A stretch of DNA of 64,000 nucleotides from Carnobacterium divergens. Its GTDB lineage: Bacteria > Bacillota > Bacilli > Lactobacillales > Carnobacteriaceae. The translations under genes were made by a program, and so were the position numbers. A model generated the notes under the pieces. The model was given only the letters and a program-made list of their open reading frames with translations. It had not been told where the DNA came from and did no database searches. Numbering within the stretch: the stretch's first letter is position 1; each line of letters starts with the position of its first letter. The stretch spans positions 507,370 to 571,369 of the forward strand of contig NZ_LT992558.1 of assembly GCF_900258435.1 (NCBI RefSeq), given 5' to 3'. Positions 35,210-47,032 of the stretch are shown here, piece by piece.

Positions 35210-35680
35210 ATGCCTCGTAAAGGTCCTATTACTAAACGTGATGTGTTACCTGATCCAATGTATAATTCAAAATTAGTAACTCGTTTAATTAACCGTTTAA
35301 TGGTTGATGGTAAACGTGGAAAAGCTGCTACTATTCTTTATAGCTCTTTTGATGTTATTAAAGAACAAACTGGCAATGATCCTATGGAAGTTTTCGAACA
35401 AGCAATGAAAAACATCATGCCTGTTCTTGAAGTTAAAGCTCGTCGTGTTGGGGGTTCTAACTATCAAGTCCCTGTCGAAGTTCGTAGCGATCGTCGTACT
35501 ACTTTAGGTTTACGTTGGTTAGTAAACTACTCTCGCTTACGCGGAGAAGATACTATGGAACAACGTCTTGCTAAAGAAATCATGGATGCAGCTAACAATA
35601 CTGGTGCTGCAGTTAAAAAACGTGAAGATACTCATAAAATGGCAGAAGCGAACAAAGCGTTTGCTCACTACCGTTGGTAA
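35210..35680 (+). CDS. rpsG: Ribosomal protein S7
   Basis: 156 residues, usual length. Conserved [16 protein letters not shown] start and YQVPVEVR with [17 protein letters not shown]. It nucleates folding of the 16S rRNA 3' major domain and in many bacteria represses the str operon. AAGGAGG lies eight bases upstream. Confidence 0.97.
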   Translation: MPRKGPITKRDVLPDPMYNSKLVTRLINRLMVDGKRGKAATILYSSFDVIKEQTGNDPMEVFEQAMKNIMPVLEVKARRVGGSNYQVPVEVRSDRRTTLGLRWLVNYSRLRGEDTMEQRLAKEIMDAANNTGAAVKKREDTHKMAEANKAFAHYRW

Positions 35681-35693
35681 AATTTTCTCTTTA

Positions 35694-35725
35694 AAAGGTC
35701 TCTACTATTATAGTAGACGACCTTT
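35694..35725 (+). other. Hairpin between rpsG and fusA
   Basis: AAAGGTC and CTACTA pair with TAGTAG and GACCTTT around a short loop. No T run follows, so it is more likely a processing or translation-control hairpin than a terminator. Confidence 0.6.
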
Positions 35726-35802
35726 GATTGGGAATTTTATAACATTATAGAGTCTTCCTTCTTATCAAGTTACTAAGATATAGAGAGGAGTTAAAAATAA
35801 TT

Positions 35803-37884
35803 ATGGCAAATAGAGAATTTTCTCTAGAAAAAACCCGTAATATCGGTATCATGGCTCACGTTGATGCAGGTAAAACTACAACGACAGAGCGTATTTTATA
35901 CTATACTGGTAAAATCCATAAAATTGGTGAAACGCATGAAGGTGCATCACAAATGGACTGGATGGAACAAGAGCAAGAACGTGGTATTACAATTACATCT
36001 GCTGCAACAACAGCAGAATGGAAAAATTACCGTGTAAACATTATCGATACTCCTGGACACGTGGATTTCACAATTGAAGTTCAACGTTCTCTACGCGTAT
36101 TAGATGGTGCTGTAACCGTTCTTGATTCACAATCAGGAGTTGAGCCTCAAACTGAAACAGTTTGGCGTCAAGCGACTGACTATAGAGTTCCACGTATTGT
36201 TTTCTGTAACAAGATGGATAAAATTGGTGCAGATTTCTTATATTCAGTAAATTCATTACACGAACGTTTACAAGCCAATGCACATCCAATTCAATTGCCA
36301 ATCGGCGCTGAAGACGATTTCACTGGTATTATTGACTTAGTCAAAATGAAAGCTGAAATTTATACAAATGATTTAGGGACAGATATCCAAGAAACAGAAA
36401 TCCCTGAAGAATATGTAGAAGCAGCTAACGAATGGCGTAAAAAACTAATCGAAGCAGTTGTTGAAACTGATGAAGACTTAATGATGAAATATCTTGACGG
36501 TGAAGAAATCACTGAAGAAGAATTAAAAGCGGGTATCCGCCAAGCAACGATTAACGTTGAATTCTTCCCAGTAATGGCTGGTTCTGCCTTTAAAAATAAA
36601 GGGGTTCAATTAATGCTTGATGCAGTTCTTGATTACCTACCATCACCACTTGATGTTGAAGCTATTAAAGGAACTGACGTTAAAACAGAAGAGGAAACAA
36701 CTCGTCCTGCTGACGATTCAGCTCCATTTGCTTCATTAGCATTTAAAGTAATGACAGACCCATTTGTTGGTCGTCTAACTTTCTTCCGCGTGTACTCTGG
36801 TGTTCTTGAAAGTGGTTCATATGTTTTGAACGCTTCTAAAAACAAAAAAGAACGTGTTGGTCGTATTCTACAAATGCATGCAAATACACGTAAAGAAATC
36901 GATAAAGTTTATTCAGGAGATATCGCTGCTGCTGTTGGTCTTAAAGACACAACAACTGGTGATACATTATGTGCGTTAGAAGCGCCAGTTATTCTTGAAT
37001 CTATCGAATTCCCAGAACCAGTTATCCAAGTCGCTGTTGAGCCTAAATCAAAAGCTGACCAAGATAAAATGGGTATTGCATTACAAAAACTTGCAGAAGA
37101 AGATCCTTCATTCCGCGTTGAAACAAACGCTGAAACAGGTGAAACTGTTATCTCGGGTATGGGTGAATTACATTTAGATGTATTAGTAGACCGTATGCGT
37201 CGTGAGTTTAATGTGGATGCTAGCGTAGGTGCTCCTCAAGTATCTTATCGTGAAACATTCCGTGGTTCTACAAAAGCAGAAGGTAAGTTCGTTCGTCAAT
37301 CGGGTGGTAAAGGTCAATACGGTCACGTATGGATTGAATTTACACCGAATGAAGAAGGAGCAGGCTTTGAATTTGAAAACGCAATTGTCGGAGGGGTTGT
37401 TCCTCGTGAATACATTCCTGCTGTTAAAGCTGGTTTGGAAGGTTCATTAGACAATGGGGTTCTTGCTGGATATCCATTAGTAGATATTAAAGCGAAACTT
37501 TATGATGGTTCTTACCATGATGTCGATTCAAATGAAACTGCCTTTAAAGTTGCCGCATCAATGGCCTTAAAAGCAGCTGCTAAAAAAGCAAATCCTGTAA
37601 TTCTTGAACCAATGATGAAAGTAATTGTTACAGTACCAGAAGATTACCTAGGTGATATTATGGGACACATTACTGCTCGTCGTGGACGTGTTGAAGGTAT
37701 GGAAGCTCATGGTAACTCACAAATCGTTAATGCGATTGTTCCTTTAGCTAACATGTTTGGATATGCGACAACATTGCGTTCATCAACACAAGGACGTGGA
37801 ACATTCATGATGGTATTTGATCATTATGAAGATCTACCAAAATCAATTCAAGAAGAAATCATCAGCAAAAACGGTGGCAACTAA
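35803..37884 (+). CDS. fusA: Elongation factor G
   Basis: 693 residues. G1 [13 protein letters not shown]2/G3 with DTPGHVDF, and G4 [11 protein letters not shown] define the GTPase. Domains II-V follow, with [13 protein letters not shown] and the C-terminal [18 protein letters not shown]. It drives translocation and, with RRF, ribosome recycling. The start is ATG behind GAGAGGAG. No fusidic-acid-type change was assessed. Confidence 0.98.
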   Translation: MANREFSLEKTRNIGIMAHVDAGKTTTTERILYYTGKIHKIGETHEGASQMDWMEQEQERGITITSAATTAEWKNYRVNIIDTPGHVDFTIEVQRSLRVLDGAVTVLDSQSGVEPQTETVWRQATDYRVPRIVFCNKMDKIGADFLYSVNSLHERLQANAHPIQLPIGAEDDFTGIIDLVKMKAEIYTNDLGTDIQETEIPEEYVEAANEWRKKLIEAVVETDEDLMMKYLDGEEITEEELKAGIRQATINVEFFPVMAGSAFKNKGVQLMLDAVLDYLPSPLDVEAIKGTDVKTEEETTRPADDSAPFASLAFKVMTDPFVGRLTFFRVYSGVLESGSYVLNASKNKKERVGRILQMHANTRKEIDKVYSGDIAAAVGLKDTTTGDTLCALEAPVILESIEFPEPVIQVAVEPKSKADQDKMGIALQKLAEEDPSFRVETNAETGETVISGMGELHLDVLVDRMRREFNVDASVGAPQVSYRETFRGSTKAEGKFVRQSGGKGQYGHVWIEFTPNEEGAGFEFENAIVGGVVPREYIPAVKAGLEGSLDNGVLAGYPLVDIKAKLYDGSYHDVDSNETAFKVAASMALKAAAKKANPVILEPMMKVIVTVPEDYLGDIMGHITARRGRVEGMEAHGNSQIVNAIVPLANMFGYATTLRSSTQGRGTFMMVFDHYEDLPKSIQEEIISKNGGN

Positions 37885-38030
37885 GCTCAGCTTAGTCTTT
37901 CGTTTCTAACGGTTGATTTTCTTTGAAACAACCTATATAATTTCTTATAAACAGTGAAAAGAGTTTGCTCTATTTGTTGTTTATAACAAAAATAAAAATC
38001 TATAACTCAATATGAGGAGGAAATATTAAA

Positions 38031-39218
38031 ATGGCAAAAGAAACCTTTGATCGCTCAAAAGCCCATGTTAACATCGGTACTATCGGACACGTTGACCATG
38101 GTAAAACAACTTTAACAGCTGCAATTGCAACTGTATTATCAAAACACGGTGGCGGTGCAGCACAAAACTATGCTGATATCGATAACGCTCCTGAAGAAAA
38201 AGAACGTGGTATTACAATTAATACTTCACACATCGAGTATGAAACTGAAACTCGTCACTACGCACACGTAGATTGCCCAGGACACGCGGATTATGTTAAA
38301 AACATGATCACTGGTGCTGCACAAATGGATGGAGCTATCTTAGTAGTATCTGCTGCTGATGGTCCAATGCCACAAACTCGTGAGCACATCTTACTTTCTC
38401 GTCAAGTTGGTGTTCCATACATCGTTGTTTTCTTAAACAAAGTTGACATGGTTGATGACGAAGAATTATTAGAATTAGTAGAAATGGAAGTTCGTGACTT
38501 ATTAACAGAATACGATTTCCCAGGTGACGACACTCCAGTTATCGCTGGTTCTGCTCTTAAAGCTCTAGAAGGCGACGCTTCATACGAAGAAAAAGTTCTA
38601 GAATTAATGGCTGCTGTTGATGAGTATATCCCTACTCCACAACGTGATACTGAAAAACCATTCATGATGCCAGTTGAGGATGTATTCTCAATCACTGGAC
38701 GTGGTACTGTTGCTACAGGCCGTGTTGAACGTGGTGAAGTACGTGTTGGTGAAGAAGTTGAAATCGTTGGTATCACTGAAGCACCTACTAAAACAACTGT
38801 TACAGGTGTTGAAATGTTCCGTAAATTATTAGATTACGCACAAGCTGGAGATAACATTGGCGCATTACTACGTGGTGTTGCTCGTGAAGATATCGAACGT
38901 GGTCAAGTATTATCTAAACCAGGTACAATCACTCCACATACTAAATTTAAAGCTGAAATTTATGTATTATCAAAAGAAGAGGGTGGACGTCACACTCCAT
39001 TCTTCACTAACTACCGTCCACAGTTCTACTTCCGTACAACTGACGTTACTGGTGTTTGTGAATTACCTGAAGGCGTTGAAATGGTAATGCCTGGAGATAA
39101 CGTTACTATCGACGTTACTCTTATCAACCCAATCGCTATCGAAGCAGGAACTAACTTCTCTATCCGTGAAGGCGGACGTACAGTTGGAGCCGGCGTTGTA
39201 GCTGAAATCGAAGCATAG
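38031..39218 (+). CDS. tuf: Elongation factor Tu
   Basis: 395 residues. [25 protein letters not shown] and [13 protein letters not shown] form the GTP site, and domains II and III are complete through the final VVAEIEA. It delivers aminoacyl-tRNA to the ribosome. ATGAGGAGG lies upstream in a 146-base gap after fusA that shows no clear terminator, so tuf is probably both in the str transcript and served locally. Confidence 0.98.
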   Translation: MAKETFDRSKAHVNIGTIGHVDHGKTTLTAAIATVLSKHGGGAAQNYADIDNAPEEKERGITINTSHIEYETETRHYAHVDCPGHADYVKNMITGAAQMDGAILVVSAADGPMPQTREHILLSRQVGVPYIVVFLNKVDMVDDEELLELVEMEVRDLLTEYDFPGDDTPVIAGSALKALEGDASYEEKVLELMAAVDEYIPTPQRDTEKPFMMPVEDVFSITGRGTVATGRVERGEVRVGEEVEIVGITEAPTKTTVTGVEMFRKLLDYAQAGDNIGALLRGVAREDIERGQVLSKPGTITPHTKFKAEIYVLSKEEGGRHTPFFTNYRPQFYFRTTDVTGVCELPEGVEMVMPGDNVTIDVTLINPIAIEAGTNFSIREGGRTVGAGVVAEIEA

Positions 39219-39315
39219 TCAAAACTTAAGCAATTAAGTTTTCAAAATAAGATGAACCAAACATCTCAAAAAATACTCTAGTCATTGCCTTTGTGCAATG
39301 CGTGCCCATCCGAGA

Positions 39316-39356
39316 AAAAGACCTGCTATTTATACAATAGCAGGTCTTTTTATTTT
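39316..39356 (+). terminator. Terminator after tuf
   Basis: Stem AAAAGACCTGCTATT with near-perfect complement AATAGCAGGTCTTTTT, T run at the end. Confidence 0.9.
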
Positions 39357-39391
39357 TAAATTAAAACGTTTCACATTTAAATTTCATTTTT

Positions 39392-39420
39392 TTGCCATAA
39401 ATGTGATAAACTGATACATA
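39392..39420 (+). promoter_or_regulatory. Candidate ilvE promoter
   Basis: TTGCCA, 17 bases, TACATA, just ahead of the ribosome site TAGGGGGA. Confidence 0.5.
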
Positions 39421-39445
39421 GAACAAATAACTAGGGGGATAAGAT

Positions 39446-40465
39446 ATGAGTGAAACAAAAATTGATTGGGATAATTTAGGATTTAACTATATCAAAACAG
39501 ATGAGCGCTACTTGTCTTATTGGAAAGATGGTCAGTGGGATAATGGCAGGCTAGTGACCGACAACCAAGTCCATATTAGTGAAGGTTCAACAGCGTTACA
39601 CTATGGTCAAACTTGTTTTGAAGGGTTGAAGGCATATCGATGCAAAGATGGATCAATCAATTTATTTCGACCAGAGGAAAATGCGAAACGAATGCAAGCG
39701 AGTTGTAGAAGATTGTTGATGCCAGAAATTCCTGTGGAAACATTTATAAATGCATGTAAGCAAGTTGTTAAAGCGAATGAACAGTTTATACCTCCGTATG
39801 GAAGTGGGGGTACGTTATATTTAAGGCCGTATATGATAGGGATAGGAGATAATATTGGAGTACATGCAGCACCTGAATATTTATTTTCAATATTTTGTAT
39901 GCCAGTAGGGGCTTATTTTAAAGGCGGTCTTGTTCCAACTAATTTTATTGTTTCAACCTATGACCGAGCAGCTGGAAATGGGACGGGAGCCGCTAAGGTT
40001 GGTGGGAATTATGGTGGAAGTTTATTACCAGGTAAAGAAGCTCATGATCGGAAATTTAGTGATTGTATCTATTTAGACCCTCAAACACATACAAAGATAG
40101 AAGAAGTAGGATCGGCTAATTTTTTTGGGATTACAAAAGAAAATCAATTTATCACACCTATTTCTCCATCAATTTTGCCAAGCATTACAAAATATTCATT
40201 GCTTTATTTAGCGGAGAATAGGCTAGGTTTAGAAGCGATAGAAGGAGACGTTTATTTAGATCAGCTAAATCGATTTAAAGAAGCGGGAGCTTGTGGGACA
40301 GCGGCGGTAATCTCTCCTATTGCGGGTATTCAAGTAGGAGATGATTTTCATGTTTTTTATAGCGAAACAGAAGTAGGTCCTGTAACGCAACGATTATACG
40401 AAGAGTTATCTGGAATTCAATTTGGGGATATCGAAAGTCCGGCAGGTTGGATCGTTAAAGTCTAA
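39446..40465 (+). CDS. ilvE: Branched-chain amino acid aminotransferase
   Basis: 339 residues, class IV PLP fold. The PLP lysine is in GAAKVGGNYGGSLLP near residue 190. EEVGSANFFGIT and GTAAVISPI match the phosphate- and substrate-binding segments of the BCAT II group. The enzyme transfers the amino group between Leu, Ile or Val and 2-oxoglutarate, for synthesis or flavour-type catabolism. It is monocistronic and terminates before the DUF1361 gene. Its codon use is somewhat less biased than the neighbouring translation genes. Confidence 0.93.
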   Translation: MSETKIDWDNLGFNYIKTDERYLSYWKDGQWDNGRLVTDNQVHISEGSTALHYGQTCFEGLKAYRCKDGSINLFRPEENAKRMQASCRRLLMPEIPVETFINACKQVVKANEQFIPPYGSGGTLYLRPYMIGIGDNIGVHAAPEYLFSIFCMPVGAYFKGGLVPTNFIVSTYDRAAGNGTGAAKVGGNYGGSLLPGKEAHDRKFSDCIYLDPQTHTKIEEVGSANFFGITKENQFITPISPSILPSITKYSLLYLAENRLGLEAIEGDVYLDQLNRFKEAGACGTAAVISPIAGIQVGDDFHVFYSETEVGPVTQRLYEELSGIQFGDIESPAGWIVKV

Positions 40466-40474
40466 TAGAATTGG

Positions 40475-40510
40475 AGCTAGCAAAGAGAACTTTTTTGCTA
40501 GTTCTTTTAT
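40475..40510 (+). terminator. Terminator after ilvE
   Basis: CTAGCAAA/TTTGCTAG stem followed by TTCTTTTA. Confidence 0.7.
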
Positions 40511-40594
40511 TTAACAAAAGGTTTGCAGAAGCTTAAGTAAATTTAAAGAGTTTTAATTGTATAATACATAAGTTGAACAAACTGGGAGGGATTT

Positions 40595-41212
40595 ATGATG
40601 GCATCAAAAAAATGGGTTTATCGAATAATGGTCATTTTATTCTTTTGTCTTGTGTACTTTACAGAAAACCGATATCAATTTTTAATTTTAAATGTGGGTC
40701 TTGCCTATATTCCACTAGAAATTTCGTGGCTATACGCTAAAAGCAAACAAAAAATCCTTTCAATTGCTTTATTTGTGGGGTGGCTTTTATTCTACCCAAA
40801 TGCATTTTACATGTTGACTGATTTTTTTCATTTGTCCGCAGTGGGGATGACGATTAGCAGTCCAGATGTTTATTTTCATTTTTCGTTATTAACAGCAGGA
40901 ATTATGCTAGGTGTTTTTATGGGATTCGAAAGTTTAACGGCTATTACTACTAAACTAAAACAGACAATAATTGGAAATAAAATTGTGTTACTAAGTGGTT
41001 TTTATGTTGTTCTTTCTATATTAAGTGCGTATGCGATTTATTTAGGGCGTTTTTTACGAATTCATACAGTGTATTTAATTACAGATTTTACAGGGACGAT
41101 GAATACCGTACTTGATACAATTGATTTAGAAATGGTCCATTTTGTTGGAGTATTCACATTGTTGCATTTAGTTATCCTGTTTTTGTATCAAATGGCAAAA
41201 AAGAACGTCTGA
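40595..41212 (+). CDS. DUF1361 membrane protein
   Basis: 205 residues with six or seven hydrophobic segments and short loops. LFYPNAFYMLTDFFHL near residue 65 is the signature of DUF1361, a family of unknown function found in many Firmicutes. The start may be ATG at 40595 or the adjacent in-frame ATG at 40598, which has better spacing from GGGAGGG. It stands alone between the ilvE terminator and the S10 operon promoter, with no clear terminator after it. Confidence 0.8.
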   Translation: MMASKKWVYRIMVILFFCLVYFTENRYQFLILNVGLAYIPLEISWLYAKSKQKILSIALFVGWLLFYPNAFYMLTDFFHLSAVGMTISSPDVYFHFSLLTAGIMLGVFMGFESLTAITTKLKQTIIGNKIVLLSGFYVVLSILSAYAIYLGRFLRIHTVYLITDFTGTMNTVLDTIDLEMVHFVGVFTLLHLVILFLYQMAKKNV

Positions 41213-41280
41213 GTTGAAACCCTTTTCAAAACAAGTATTGAAGAAATTAGAAAAAACCTAGATAAATCAACAGAAAAAGC

Positions 41281-41309
41281 TTGTAATTTATGTGTGTTCT
41301 TTGTATAAT
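41281..41309 (+). promoter_or_regulatory. S10 operon promoter
   Basis: TTGTAA, 17 bases, TATAAT. Confidence 0.85.
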
Positions 41310-41315
41310 GATAAA

Positions 41316-41470
41316 GGTGCTGAATTTGTAGAGCAAATCGCACTGAGGTAATTCGAAAGAATACCTGCGGCTATGAAACGAGAGGTTGTGACACACCCGG
41401 CCGCTTTGTCACGGAAGGGCGTGCCAGAAATTTTCGTGGAGCAATGTCTAATTTCTTAAGAATAGGCGAA
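41316..41470 (+). ncRNA. Structured leader of the S10 operon
   Basis: A GC-richer segment than its surroundings with GTTGTGACACACCCGGCCG and GAAGGGCGTGCCAGAAATT, the pattern of the rpsJ leader seen in Bacillus and relatives. GTGACA can pair with TGTCAC and ATTTTCGTGG lies before the ribosome site. A short in-frame GTG/ATG stretch before the real rpsJ start is within the leader and not expected to be coding. Regulation by a ribosomal protein is inferred. Confidence 0.7.
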
Positions 41471-41485
41471 GGAGGGAAAACAAAA

Positions 41486-41794
41486 ATGGCAAAACAAAAG
41501 ATTCGTATCCGTTTGAAAGCGTATGAACACCGTATTTTAGATCAATCAGCGGATAAAATTGTAGAAACAGCAAAAAGAACTGGTGCTAGCGTGTCTGGTC
41601 CAATTCCATTGCCAACTGAAAGAACACTCTACACTGTTATTCGTGCGACTCATAAATACAAAGATTCTCGCGAACAATTCGAAATGCGTACTCACAAACG
41701 TTTAATCGATATCGTTAATCCAACACCAAAAACTGTTGATGCATTAATGAAACTTGATTTACCAAGTGGCGTAGACATCGAAATTAAACTGTAA
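41486..41794 (+). CDS. rpsJ: Ribosomal protein S10
   Basis: 102 residues from ATG at 41486 ([20 protein letters not shown]), preceded by GAAGGAGGG. The conserved loop [20 protein letters not shown] and the C-terminal strand VDIEIKL are present. It sits in the 30S head and also binds NusB in antitermination. It is the first gene of a continuous ~14-kb ribosomal cluster. Confidence 0.97.
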   Translation: MAKQKIRIRLKAYEHRILDQSADKIVETAKRTGASVSGPIPLPTERTLYTVIRATHKYKDSREQFEMRTHKRLIDIVNPTPKTVDALMKLDLPSGVDIEIKL

Positions 41795-41842
41795 TACCCC
41801 GCAAGACAAAAAAACTAAACTAATTATAATGGAGGTGTACTC

Positions 41843-42478
41843 ATGACCAAAGGAATCTTAGGAAGAAAAGTAGGAATGACGCAAGTCTTCACTGAAAATG
41901 GTGAATTAATCCCAGTAACAGTAATCGAATCTACTCCAAACGTTGTTTTACAATTAAAAACAATGGAAAACGATGGATACGAAGCAGTTCAAGTGGGTTA
42001 CCAAGATAAACGTGAAGTATTGTCAAACAAACCTGCTAAAGGTCATGTAGCAAAAGCAAATGCTACTCCTAAGCGCTTCATTCGTGAATTTAACGATGTA
42101 GAGCTTGGAGAATACGAAGTAGGACAAGAAATTAAAGTTGATGTATTTGAAGCAGGAGACATCGTTGATGTCACAGGGACTTCTAAAGGTAAAGGTTTCC
42201 AAGGCGTTATCAAACGTCACGGACAAAGCCGCGGCCCAATGGCCCACGGTTCTCGTTACCACCGTCGTCCTGGTTCAATGGGTCCAGTTGCTCCTAATAG
42301 AGTATTTAAACGTAAATTATTACCAGGTCGTATGGGTGGAAATCGTATTACGATTCAAAACCTTGAAATCGTCCGTGTTGACGTAGAAAAAAATGTTATC
42401 TTAATTAAAGGTAATGTTCCTGGAGCTAAAAAATCGTTAATCCAAATCAAAACTGCTCTTAAATCAGCAGCTAAATAA
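41843..42478 (+). CDS. rplC: Ribosomal protein L3
   Basis: 211 residues. The start [16 protein letters not shown] and the rRNA-penetrating loop [19 protein letters not shown] are typical. L3 nucleates 50S assembly, and its loop reaches the peptidyl transferase centre. GGAGGTG lies eight bases before the ATG. Confidence 0.97.
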   Translation: MTKGILGRKVGMTQVFTENGELIPVTVIESTPNVVLQLKTMENDGYEAVQVGYQDKREVLSNKPAKGHVAKANATPKRFIREFNDVELGEYEVGQEIKVDVFEAGDIVDVTGTSKGKGFQGVIKRHGQSRGPMAHGSRYHRRPGSMGPVAPNRVFKRKLLPGRMGGNRITIQNLEIVRVDVEKNVILIKGNVPGAKKSLIQIKTALKSAAK

Positions 42479-42503
42479 TAGAGAAGAGAGGAGGAACTAA
42501 GGA

Positions 42504-43127
42504 ATGGCTAATGTAGCATTATTTAAGCAAGACGGTACACAAAACGGCGAAGTTACTTTAAACGACGCAATTTTCGGTATCGAACCAAACGAAAACGTTG
42601 TTTTTGATGCAATCATCATGCAACGCGCTTCATTAAGACAAGGAAATCACTCGGTTAAAAACCGTAGTGCTGTCCGCGGTGGTGGACGTAAACCATGGCG
42701 TCAAAAAGGAACTGGTCGTGCTCGTCAAGGGTCAATCAGATCTCCACAATGGCGTGGCGGTGGCGTTGTCTTCGGACCAACACCTCGTTCATACAGCTAT
42801 AAACTTCCTAAAAAAGTTCGTCGCTTAGCGATTAAATCTGTTCTTTCTACTAAAGTAGCGGAACAAGACCTAATCGTTGTTGACGCATTGAACTTTGATG
42901 CACCAAAAACAAAAGAATTTGCACAAGTGTTAAAAAATCTTAACGTTGATTCAAAAGTATTAGTTGTTGTTGAAGACACTAACGACTTTGCAACATTATC
43001 AGCACGTAACATTCCAGGAGTTACAGTAGTAGCTCATGACAACGTTACTGTACTAGATGTTGTTTCAAACAAAAAAATGATTTTAACACAGACTGCTCTT
43101 ACTAAGGTAGAGGAGGCTCTTCAATAA
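42504..43127 (+). CDS. rplD: Ribosomal protein L4
   Basis: 207 residues. The extended tunnel loop is [18 protein letters not shown] with SPQWRGGG after it, where macrolide-resistance changes arise; none is obvious. It lines the peptide exit tunnel. Its stop overlaps the rplW start by one base. Confidence 0.97.
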   Translation: MANVALFKQDGTQNGEVTLNDAIFGIEPNENVVFDAIIMQRASLRQGNHSVKNRSAVRGGGRKPWRQKGTGRARQGSIRSPQWRGGGVVFGPTPRSYSYKLPKKVRRLAIKSVLSTKVAEQDLIVVDALNFDAPKTKEFAQVLKNLNVDSKVLVVVEDTNDFATLSARNIPGVTVVAHDNVTVLDVVSNKKMILTQTALTKVEEALQ

Positions 43128-43411
43128 TGAATGTACGTGACATAATTTTACGCCCAATCATCACTGAGAAATCAATGCTTGTTACAGATGACAAGAAATA
43201 CACTTTCGAAGTAGATGTTCGCGCTAATAAAACGTTAGTAAAACAAGCAGTTGAAGAAATTTTCGATGTTAAAGTTGAAAACGTAAATATCATGAATGTA
43301 CGTGGGAAATTAAAACGTATGGGTAAATACGCTGGATACACTAAAAAACGTCGTAAAGCTATCGTAACTTTAACAGCTGAATCTAAAGAAATTCAATTTT
43401 TTGAAGCTTAA
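43127..43411 (+). CDS. rplW: Ribosomal protein L23
   Basis: 94 residues. [14 protein letters not shown] and [19 protein letters not shown] are family hallmarks. It sits at the tunnel exit, where signal recognition particle and trigger factor dock. The start overlaps rplD (TAATG), with GGAGG inside rplD. Confidence 0.97.
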   Translation: MNVRDIILRPIITEKSMLVTDDKKYTFEVDVRANKTLVKQAVEEIFDVKVENVNIMNVRGKLKRMGKYAGYTKKRRKAIVTLTAESKEIQFFEA

Positions 43412-43448
43412 TTAAAAGCTTAAAAATAAATATCGGGAGGGAAAACAC

Positions 43449-44282
43449 TTGGGAATTAGAAAGTATAAACCTACCACAAACGGTCGTCGTAATATGACTG
43501 GTTCAGATTTCGCTGAAATCACTTCAACAACGCCTGAAAAGACTTTGTTAGAATCAACTAAAAAAACTGCTGGCCGTAACAATAATGGTAGAATTACTGT
43601 TCGTCATCATGGTGGTGGTCACAAACGCCAATACCGTGTGATTGACTTCAAACGTAACAAAGACGATATCGCTGGTATCGTAAAAACAGTTGAATATGAT
43701 CCAAACCGTTCAGCTAACATTGCCCTAATTCACTATACTGATGGTATTAAAACGTATATCATTGCACCAAAAGGAATTGAAGTAGGACAACGTGTCTTCT
43801 CTGGTAAAGACGCAGATATCAAAATCGGAAACGCATTACCATTGGAAAACATTCCAGTAGGTACTGTTATCCACAATATTGAAATGAAACCTGGTAAAGG
43901 TGGACAATTAGTTCGTTCAGCTGGAACAAGTGCTCAAGTACTTGGTAAAGAAGGCAAATACGTATTAGTTCGCTTAAACTCTGGTGAAGTTCGCATGATC
44001 TTAGCAACATGCCGTGCAACAATCGGTTCTGTTGGTAACGAACAACACGAATTAATCAATATTGGTAAAGCAGGTCGTTCACGTTGGATGGGCAAACGTC
44101 CTACAGTTCGTGGATCTGTAATGAACCCTAACGATCACCCACACGGTGGTGGTGAAGGTAAAGCTCCAATCGGACGTAAAGCTCCAGTTTCTCCTTGGGG
44201 TCAACCAGCTCTTGGTTACAAAACTCGTAACAAAAAAGCTAAATCAGATAAATTTATCGTTCGTCGTCGTAAAACTAAATAA
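43449..44282 (+). CDS. rplB: Ribosomal protein L2
   Basis: 277 residues from TTG behind GGGAGGG. The C-terminal segment [20 protein letters not shown], with its essential His, and [19 protein letters not shown] are complete. L2 supports subunit joining and peptidyl transfer. Confidence 0.97.
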   Translation: MGIRKYKPTTNGRRNMTGSDFAEITSTTPEKTLLESTKKTAGRNNNGRITVRHHGGGHKRQYRVIDFKRNKDDIAGIVKTVEYDPNRSANIALIHYTDGIKTYIIAPKGIEVGQRVFSGKDADIKIGNALPLENIPVGTVIHNIEMKPGKGGQLVRSAGTSAQVLGKEGKYVLVRLNSGEVRMILATCRATIGSVGNEQHELINIGKAGRSRWMGKRPTVRGSVMNPNDHPHGGGEGKAPIGRKAPVSPWGQPALGYKTRNKKAKSDKFIVRRRKTK

Positions 44283-44338
44283 AAATAATGTTAACTGGCG
44301 ACAAGCCAGTTAGCAACCGAATAGAAGGAGGTTCAACC

Positions 44339-44617
44339 ATGGGACGTAGTTTAAAAAAAGGACCTTTTATTGATGAGCACCTAATGAAAAAAATGGATGC
44401 TCTCGTTGAAAGTGAAAAAAAACACGTTGTTAAAACTTGGTCACGCCGTTCAACAATTTTTCCAAGCTTTGTTGGATACACTATTGCAGTATATGATGGA
44501 CGTAAACATGTGCCAGTATATATTCAAGAAGATATGGTAGGCCACAAACTAGGTGAATTTGCACCAACAAGAACATACCGCGGACATGCTGCGGATGACA
44601 AAAAAACTAGACGTTAA
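44339..44617 (+). CDS. rpsS: Ribosomal protein S19
   Basis: 92 residues from ATG at 44339 ([15 protein letters not shown]), directly after GAAGGAGG. An upstream ATG at 44288 is in frame but lies beyond the ribosome site. [14 protein letters not shown] and [11 protein letters not shown]-like tail match the family. It contacts A-site tRNA through the 30S head. Confidence 0.96.
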   Translation: MGRSLKKGPFIDEHLMKKMDALVESEKKHVVKTWSRRSTIFPSFVGYTIAVYDGRKHVPVYIQEDMVGHKLGEFAPTRTYRGHAADDKKTRR

Positions 44618-44637
44618 TATCGAGGGGAGGATTACTC

Positions 44638-44994
44638 ATGTCAGAACAAATTACAGCAGCTAAAGCAACTGCAAATACTGTTCGCATTTCAGCTCGAAAA
44701 GTTCGTTTAGTTATCGATCTTATCAGAGGAAAAAGCATAGGAGAAGCAATTTCAATCTTGAAATTCACTCCAAATGGTGCTTCAGTACCTGTTGAGAAAG
44801 TACTAATGTCAGCAGTAGCTAATGCAGAACACAACTACGATTTAGACGTAGAAAACTTAGTGATTAGCGAAGCTTATGCAAACGAAGGACCAACAATGAA
44901 ACGCTTCCGTCCACGTGCAAAAGGTTCAGCTTCACCAATTATGAAACGTACAAGCCACATTACAATCGTGGTATCAGAAAAAAAGGAGGGGTAA
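44638..44994 (+). CDS. rplV: Ribosomal protein L22
   Basis: 118 residues. [18 protein letters not shown] and the beta hairpin [19 protein letters not shown] that reaches into the exit tunnel are present. The gene ends four bases before the rpsC start, with the rpsC ribosome site AAGGAGGGG in its last codons. Confidence 0.97.
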   Translation: MSEQITAAKATANTVRISARKVRLVIDLIRGKSIGEAISILKFTPNGASVPVEKVLMSAVANAEHNYDLDVENLVISEAYANEGPTMKRFRPRAKGSASPIMKRTSHITIVVSEKKEG

Positions 44995-44997
44995 TCA

Positions 44998-45654
44998 GTG
45001 GGTCAAAAAATTAATCCAATAGGTTTACGTGTTGGCGTTATCCGTGATTGGGATGCTAAATGGTATGCAGAGAAAGAATATGCTAACTATTTACACGAAG
45101 ATTTACGTATCCGTAAATACATTGCTAAAAACTTAAGCGATGCAGCTGTTTCAACCGTTGAGATTGAACGTGCCGCTAACCGCGTAAACGTATCAGTTCA
45201 CACTGCTAAACCAGGAATGGTTATCGGTAAAGGTGGTTCTGAAGTTGAATCGTTACGTAAAAACTTAAACCAATTAACAGGTAAACGAGTTCACATCAAC
45301 ATCGTTGAAATCAAAAAACCTGATTTAGATGCTAAATTAGTAGGCGAAGGAATTGCACGTCAATTAGAAAACCGTGTAGCATTTCGTCGTGCTCAAAAAC
45401 AAGCAATTCAACGCACAATGCGTTCTGGCGCTAAAGGGATCAAAACGCAAGTTTCTGGTCGTTTAAACGGAGCAGACATCGCACGTGCGGAAAGCTATTC
45501 TGAAGGAACTGTACCTCTTCATACATTGCGTGCCGATATCGACTACGCATGGGAAGAAGCAGACACTACTTACGGTAAACTAGGCGTTAAAGTTTGGATT
45601 CACCGTGGAGAAGTACTTCCTACAAAAAAGAACGCTGAGAAAGGAGGGAAATAA
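44998..45654 (+). CDS. rpsC: Ribosomal protein S3
   Basis: 218 residues from GTG. The KH domain has [16 protein letters not shown], and the C-terminal domain has [12 protein letters not shown] and [12 protein letters not shown]. It lines the mRNA entry channel and helps helicase activity. Tight spacing to rplV and rplP. Confidence 0.97.
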   Translation: MGQKINPIGLRVGVIRDWDAKWYAEKEYANYLHEDLRIRKYIAKNLSDAAVSTVEIERAANRVNVSVHTAKPGMVIGKGGSEVESLRKNLNQLTGKRVHINIVEIKKPDLDAKLVGEGIARQLENRVAFRRAQKQAIQRTMRSGAKGIKTQVSGRLNGADIARAESYSEGTVPLHTLRADIDYAWEEADTTYGKLGVKVWIHRGEVLPTKKNAEKGGK

Positions 45655-45656
45655 TC

Positions 45657-46091
45657 ATGTTAGTACCTAAACGTGTTAAACACCGTCGTGAGTTTAGAGG
45701 TAAAATGCGTGGTGAAGCAAAAGGTGGAAAAGAAGTAACTTTTGGTCAATGGGGTTTACAAGCAGTAGATTCACACTGGATTACTAACCGCCAAATCGAA
45801 GCAGCCCGTATTGCTATGACTCGTTATATGAAACGTGGTGGGAAAGTATGGATTAAAATCTTCCCTCATAAATCATATACTGCAAAAGCAATCGGAGTTC
45901 GTATGGGTTCTGGTAAAGGGGCACCTGAAGGTTGGGTAGCACCAGTAAAACGCGGCAAGATCATGTTTGAAATTGACGGCGTATCAGAAGAAGTGGCTCG
46001 CGAAGCATTACGCTTAGCATCTCACAAATTACCAGTTAAAACTAAGATTGTAAAACGTAAAGAAATTGGTGGTGAATCGAATGAAGGCTAA
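45657..46091 (+). CDS. rplP: Ribosomal protein L16
   Basis: 144 residues. [17 protein letters not shown] and [19 protein letters not shown] are family signatures, including the loop near the A-site tRNA elbow. Its 3' end overlaps rpmC by eleven bases. Confidence 0.97.
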   Translation: MLVPKRVKHRREFRGKMRGEAKGGKEVTFGQWGLQAVDSHWITNRQIEAARIAMTRYMKRGGKVWIKIFPHKSYTAKAIGVRMGSGKGAPEGWVAPVKRGKIMFEIDGVSEEVAREALRLASHKLPVKTKIVKRKEIGGESNEG

Positions 46092-46275
46092 TGAACTTAA
46101 AGAGTTATCCACTGCTGAAATGGTTGAAAAAGAGAAAGAATATAAAGAAGAATTATTCAATCTACGATTCCAATTAGCGACTGGTCAATTAGAAAATACT
46201 GCTCGCTTAAGTGAAGTTCGCAAATCGATTGCACGCATTAAAACTGCGTTACGTCAAAGTGAATTACAAAAATAG
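46081..46275 (+). CDS. rpmC: Ribosomal protein L29
   Basis: 64 residues from ATG at 46081 ([14 protein letters not shown]), which matches family starts; an upstream GTG would add five residues. [19 protein letters not shown] is the conserved helix hairpin. It sits at the exit tunnel near L23. It overlaps rplP, giving coupled translation. Confidence 0.96.
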   Translation: MKANELKELSTAEMVEKEKEYKEELFNLRFQLATGQLENTARLSEVRKSIARIKTALRQSELQK

Positions 46276-46308
46276 TTGAGACTAGTAAGCAAAGGAGGCC
46301 ACATCTAA

Positions 46309-46575
46309 ATGAGTGAAGAACGTAATCAACGTAAAGTTTACCAAGGACGTGTTGTTTCTGACAAAATGGATAAAACCATCGTTGTTGAAATTGCAACTTA
46401 TAAAAAACACGGCATCTATGGTAAACGTGTAAAATACTCTAAGAAATTTAAAGCGCATGATGAAAATAACGCTGCAAAAACTGGAGATATCGTAAAAATT
46501 ATGGAAACTCGTCCATTATCAGCTACAAAACGTTTCCGTTTAGTAGAAATTGTTGAAGAAGCAGTAGTTATCTAA
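46309..46575 (+). CDS. rpsQ: Ribosomal protein S17
   Basis: 88 residues with OB fold; [19 protein letters not shown] and [19 protein letters not shown] are typical. It binds early to the 16S rRNA 5' domain. AAAGGAGG lies ten bases upstream. Confidence 0.97.
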   Translation: MSEERNQRKVYQGRVVSDKMDKTIVVEIATYKKHGIYGKRVKYSKKFKAHDENNAAKTGDIVKIMETRPLSATKRFRLVEIVEEAVVI

Positions 46576-46607
46576 AACAAGTTTTGATGAGACAAAGAGA
46601 TTTCTAA

Positions 46608-46997
<390 letters not shown>

Positions 46998-47032
46998 TAT
47001 ACAACCATCCATGAAGGAGGTGCGAGAAAAAC

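Noticed and set aside
41444-41485. Upstream in-frame start that would extend S10 by 14 residues
   Set aside because: The extension lies before the clear GAAGGAGGG ribosome site and matches no S10 N-terminus. It is part of the leader.
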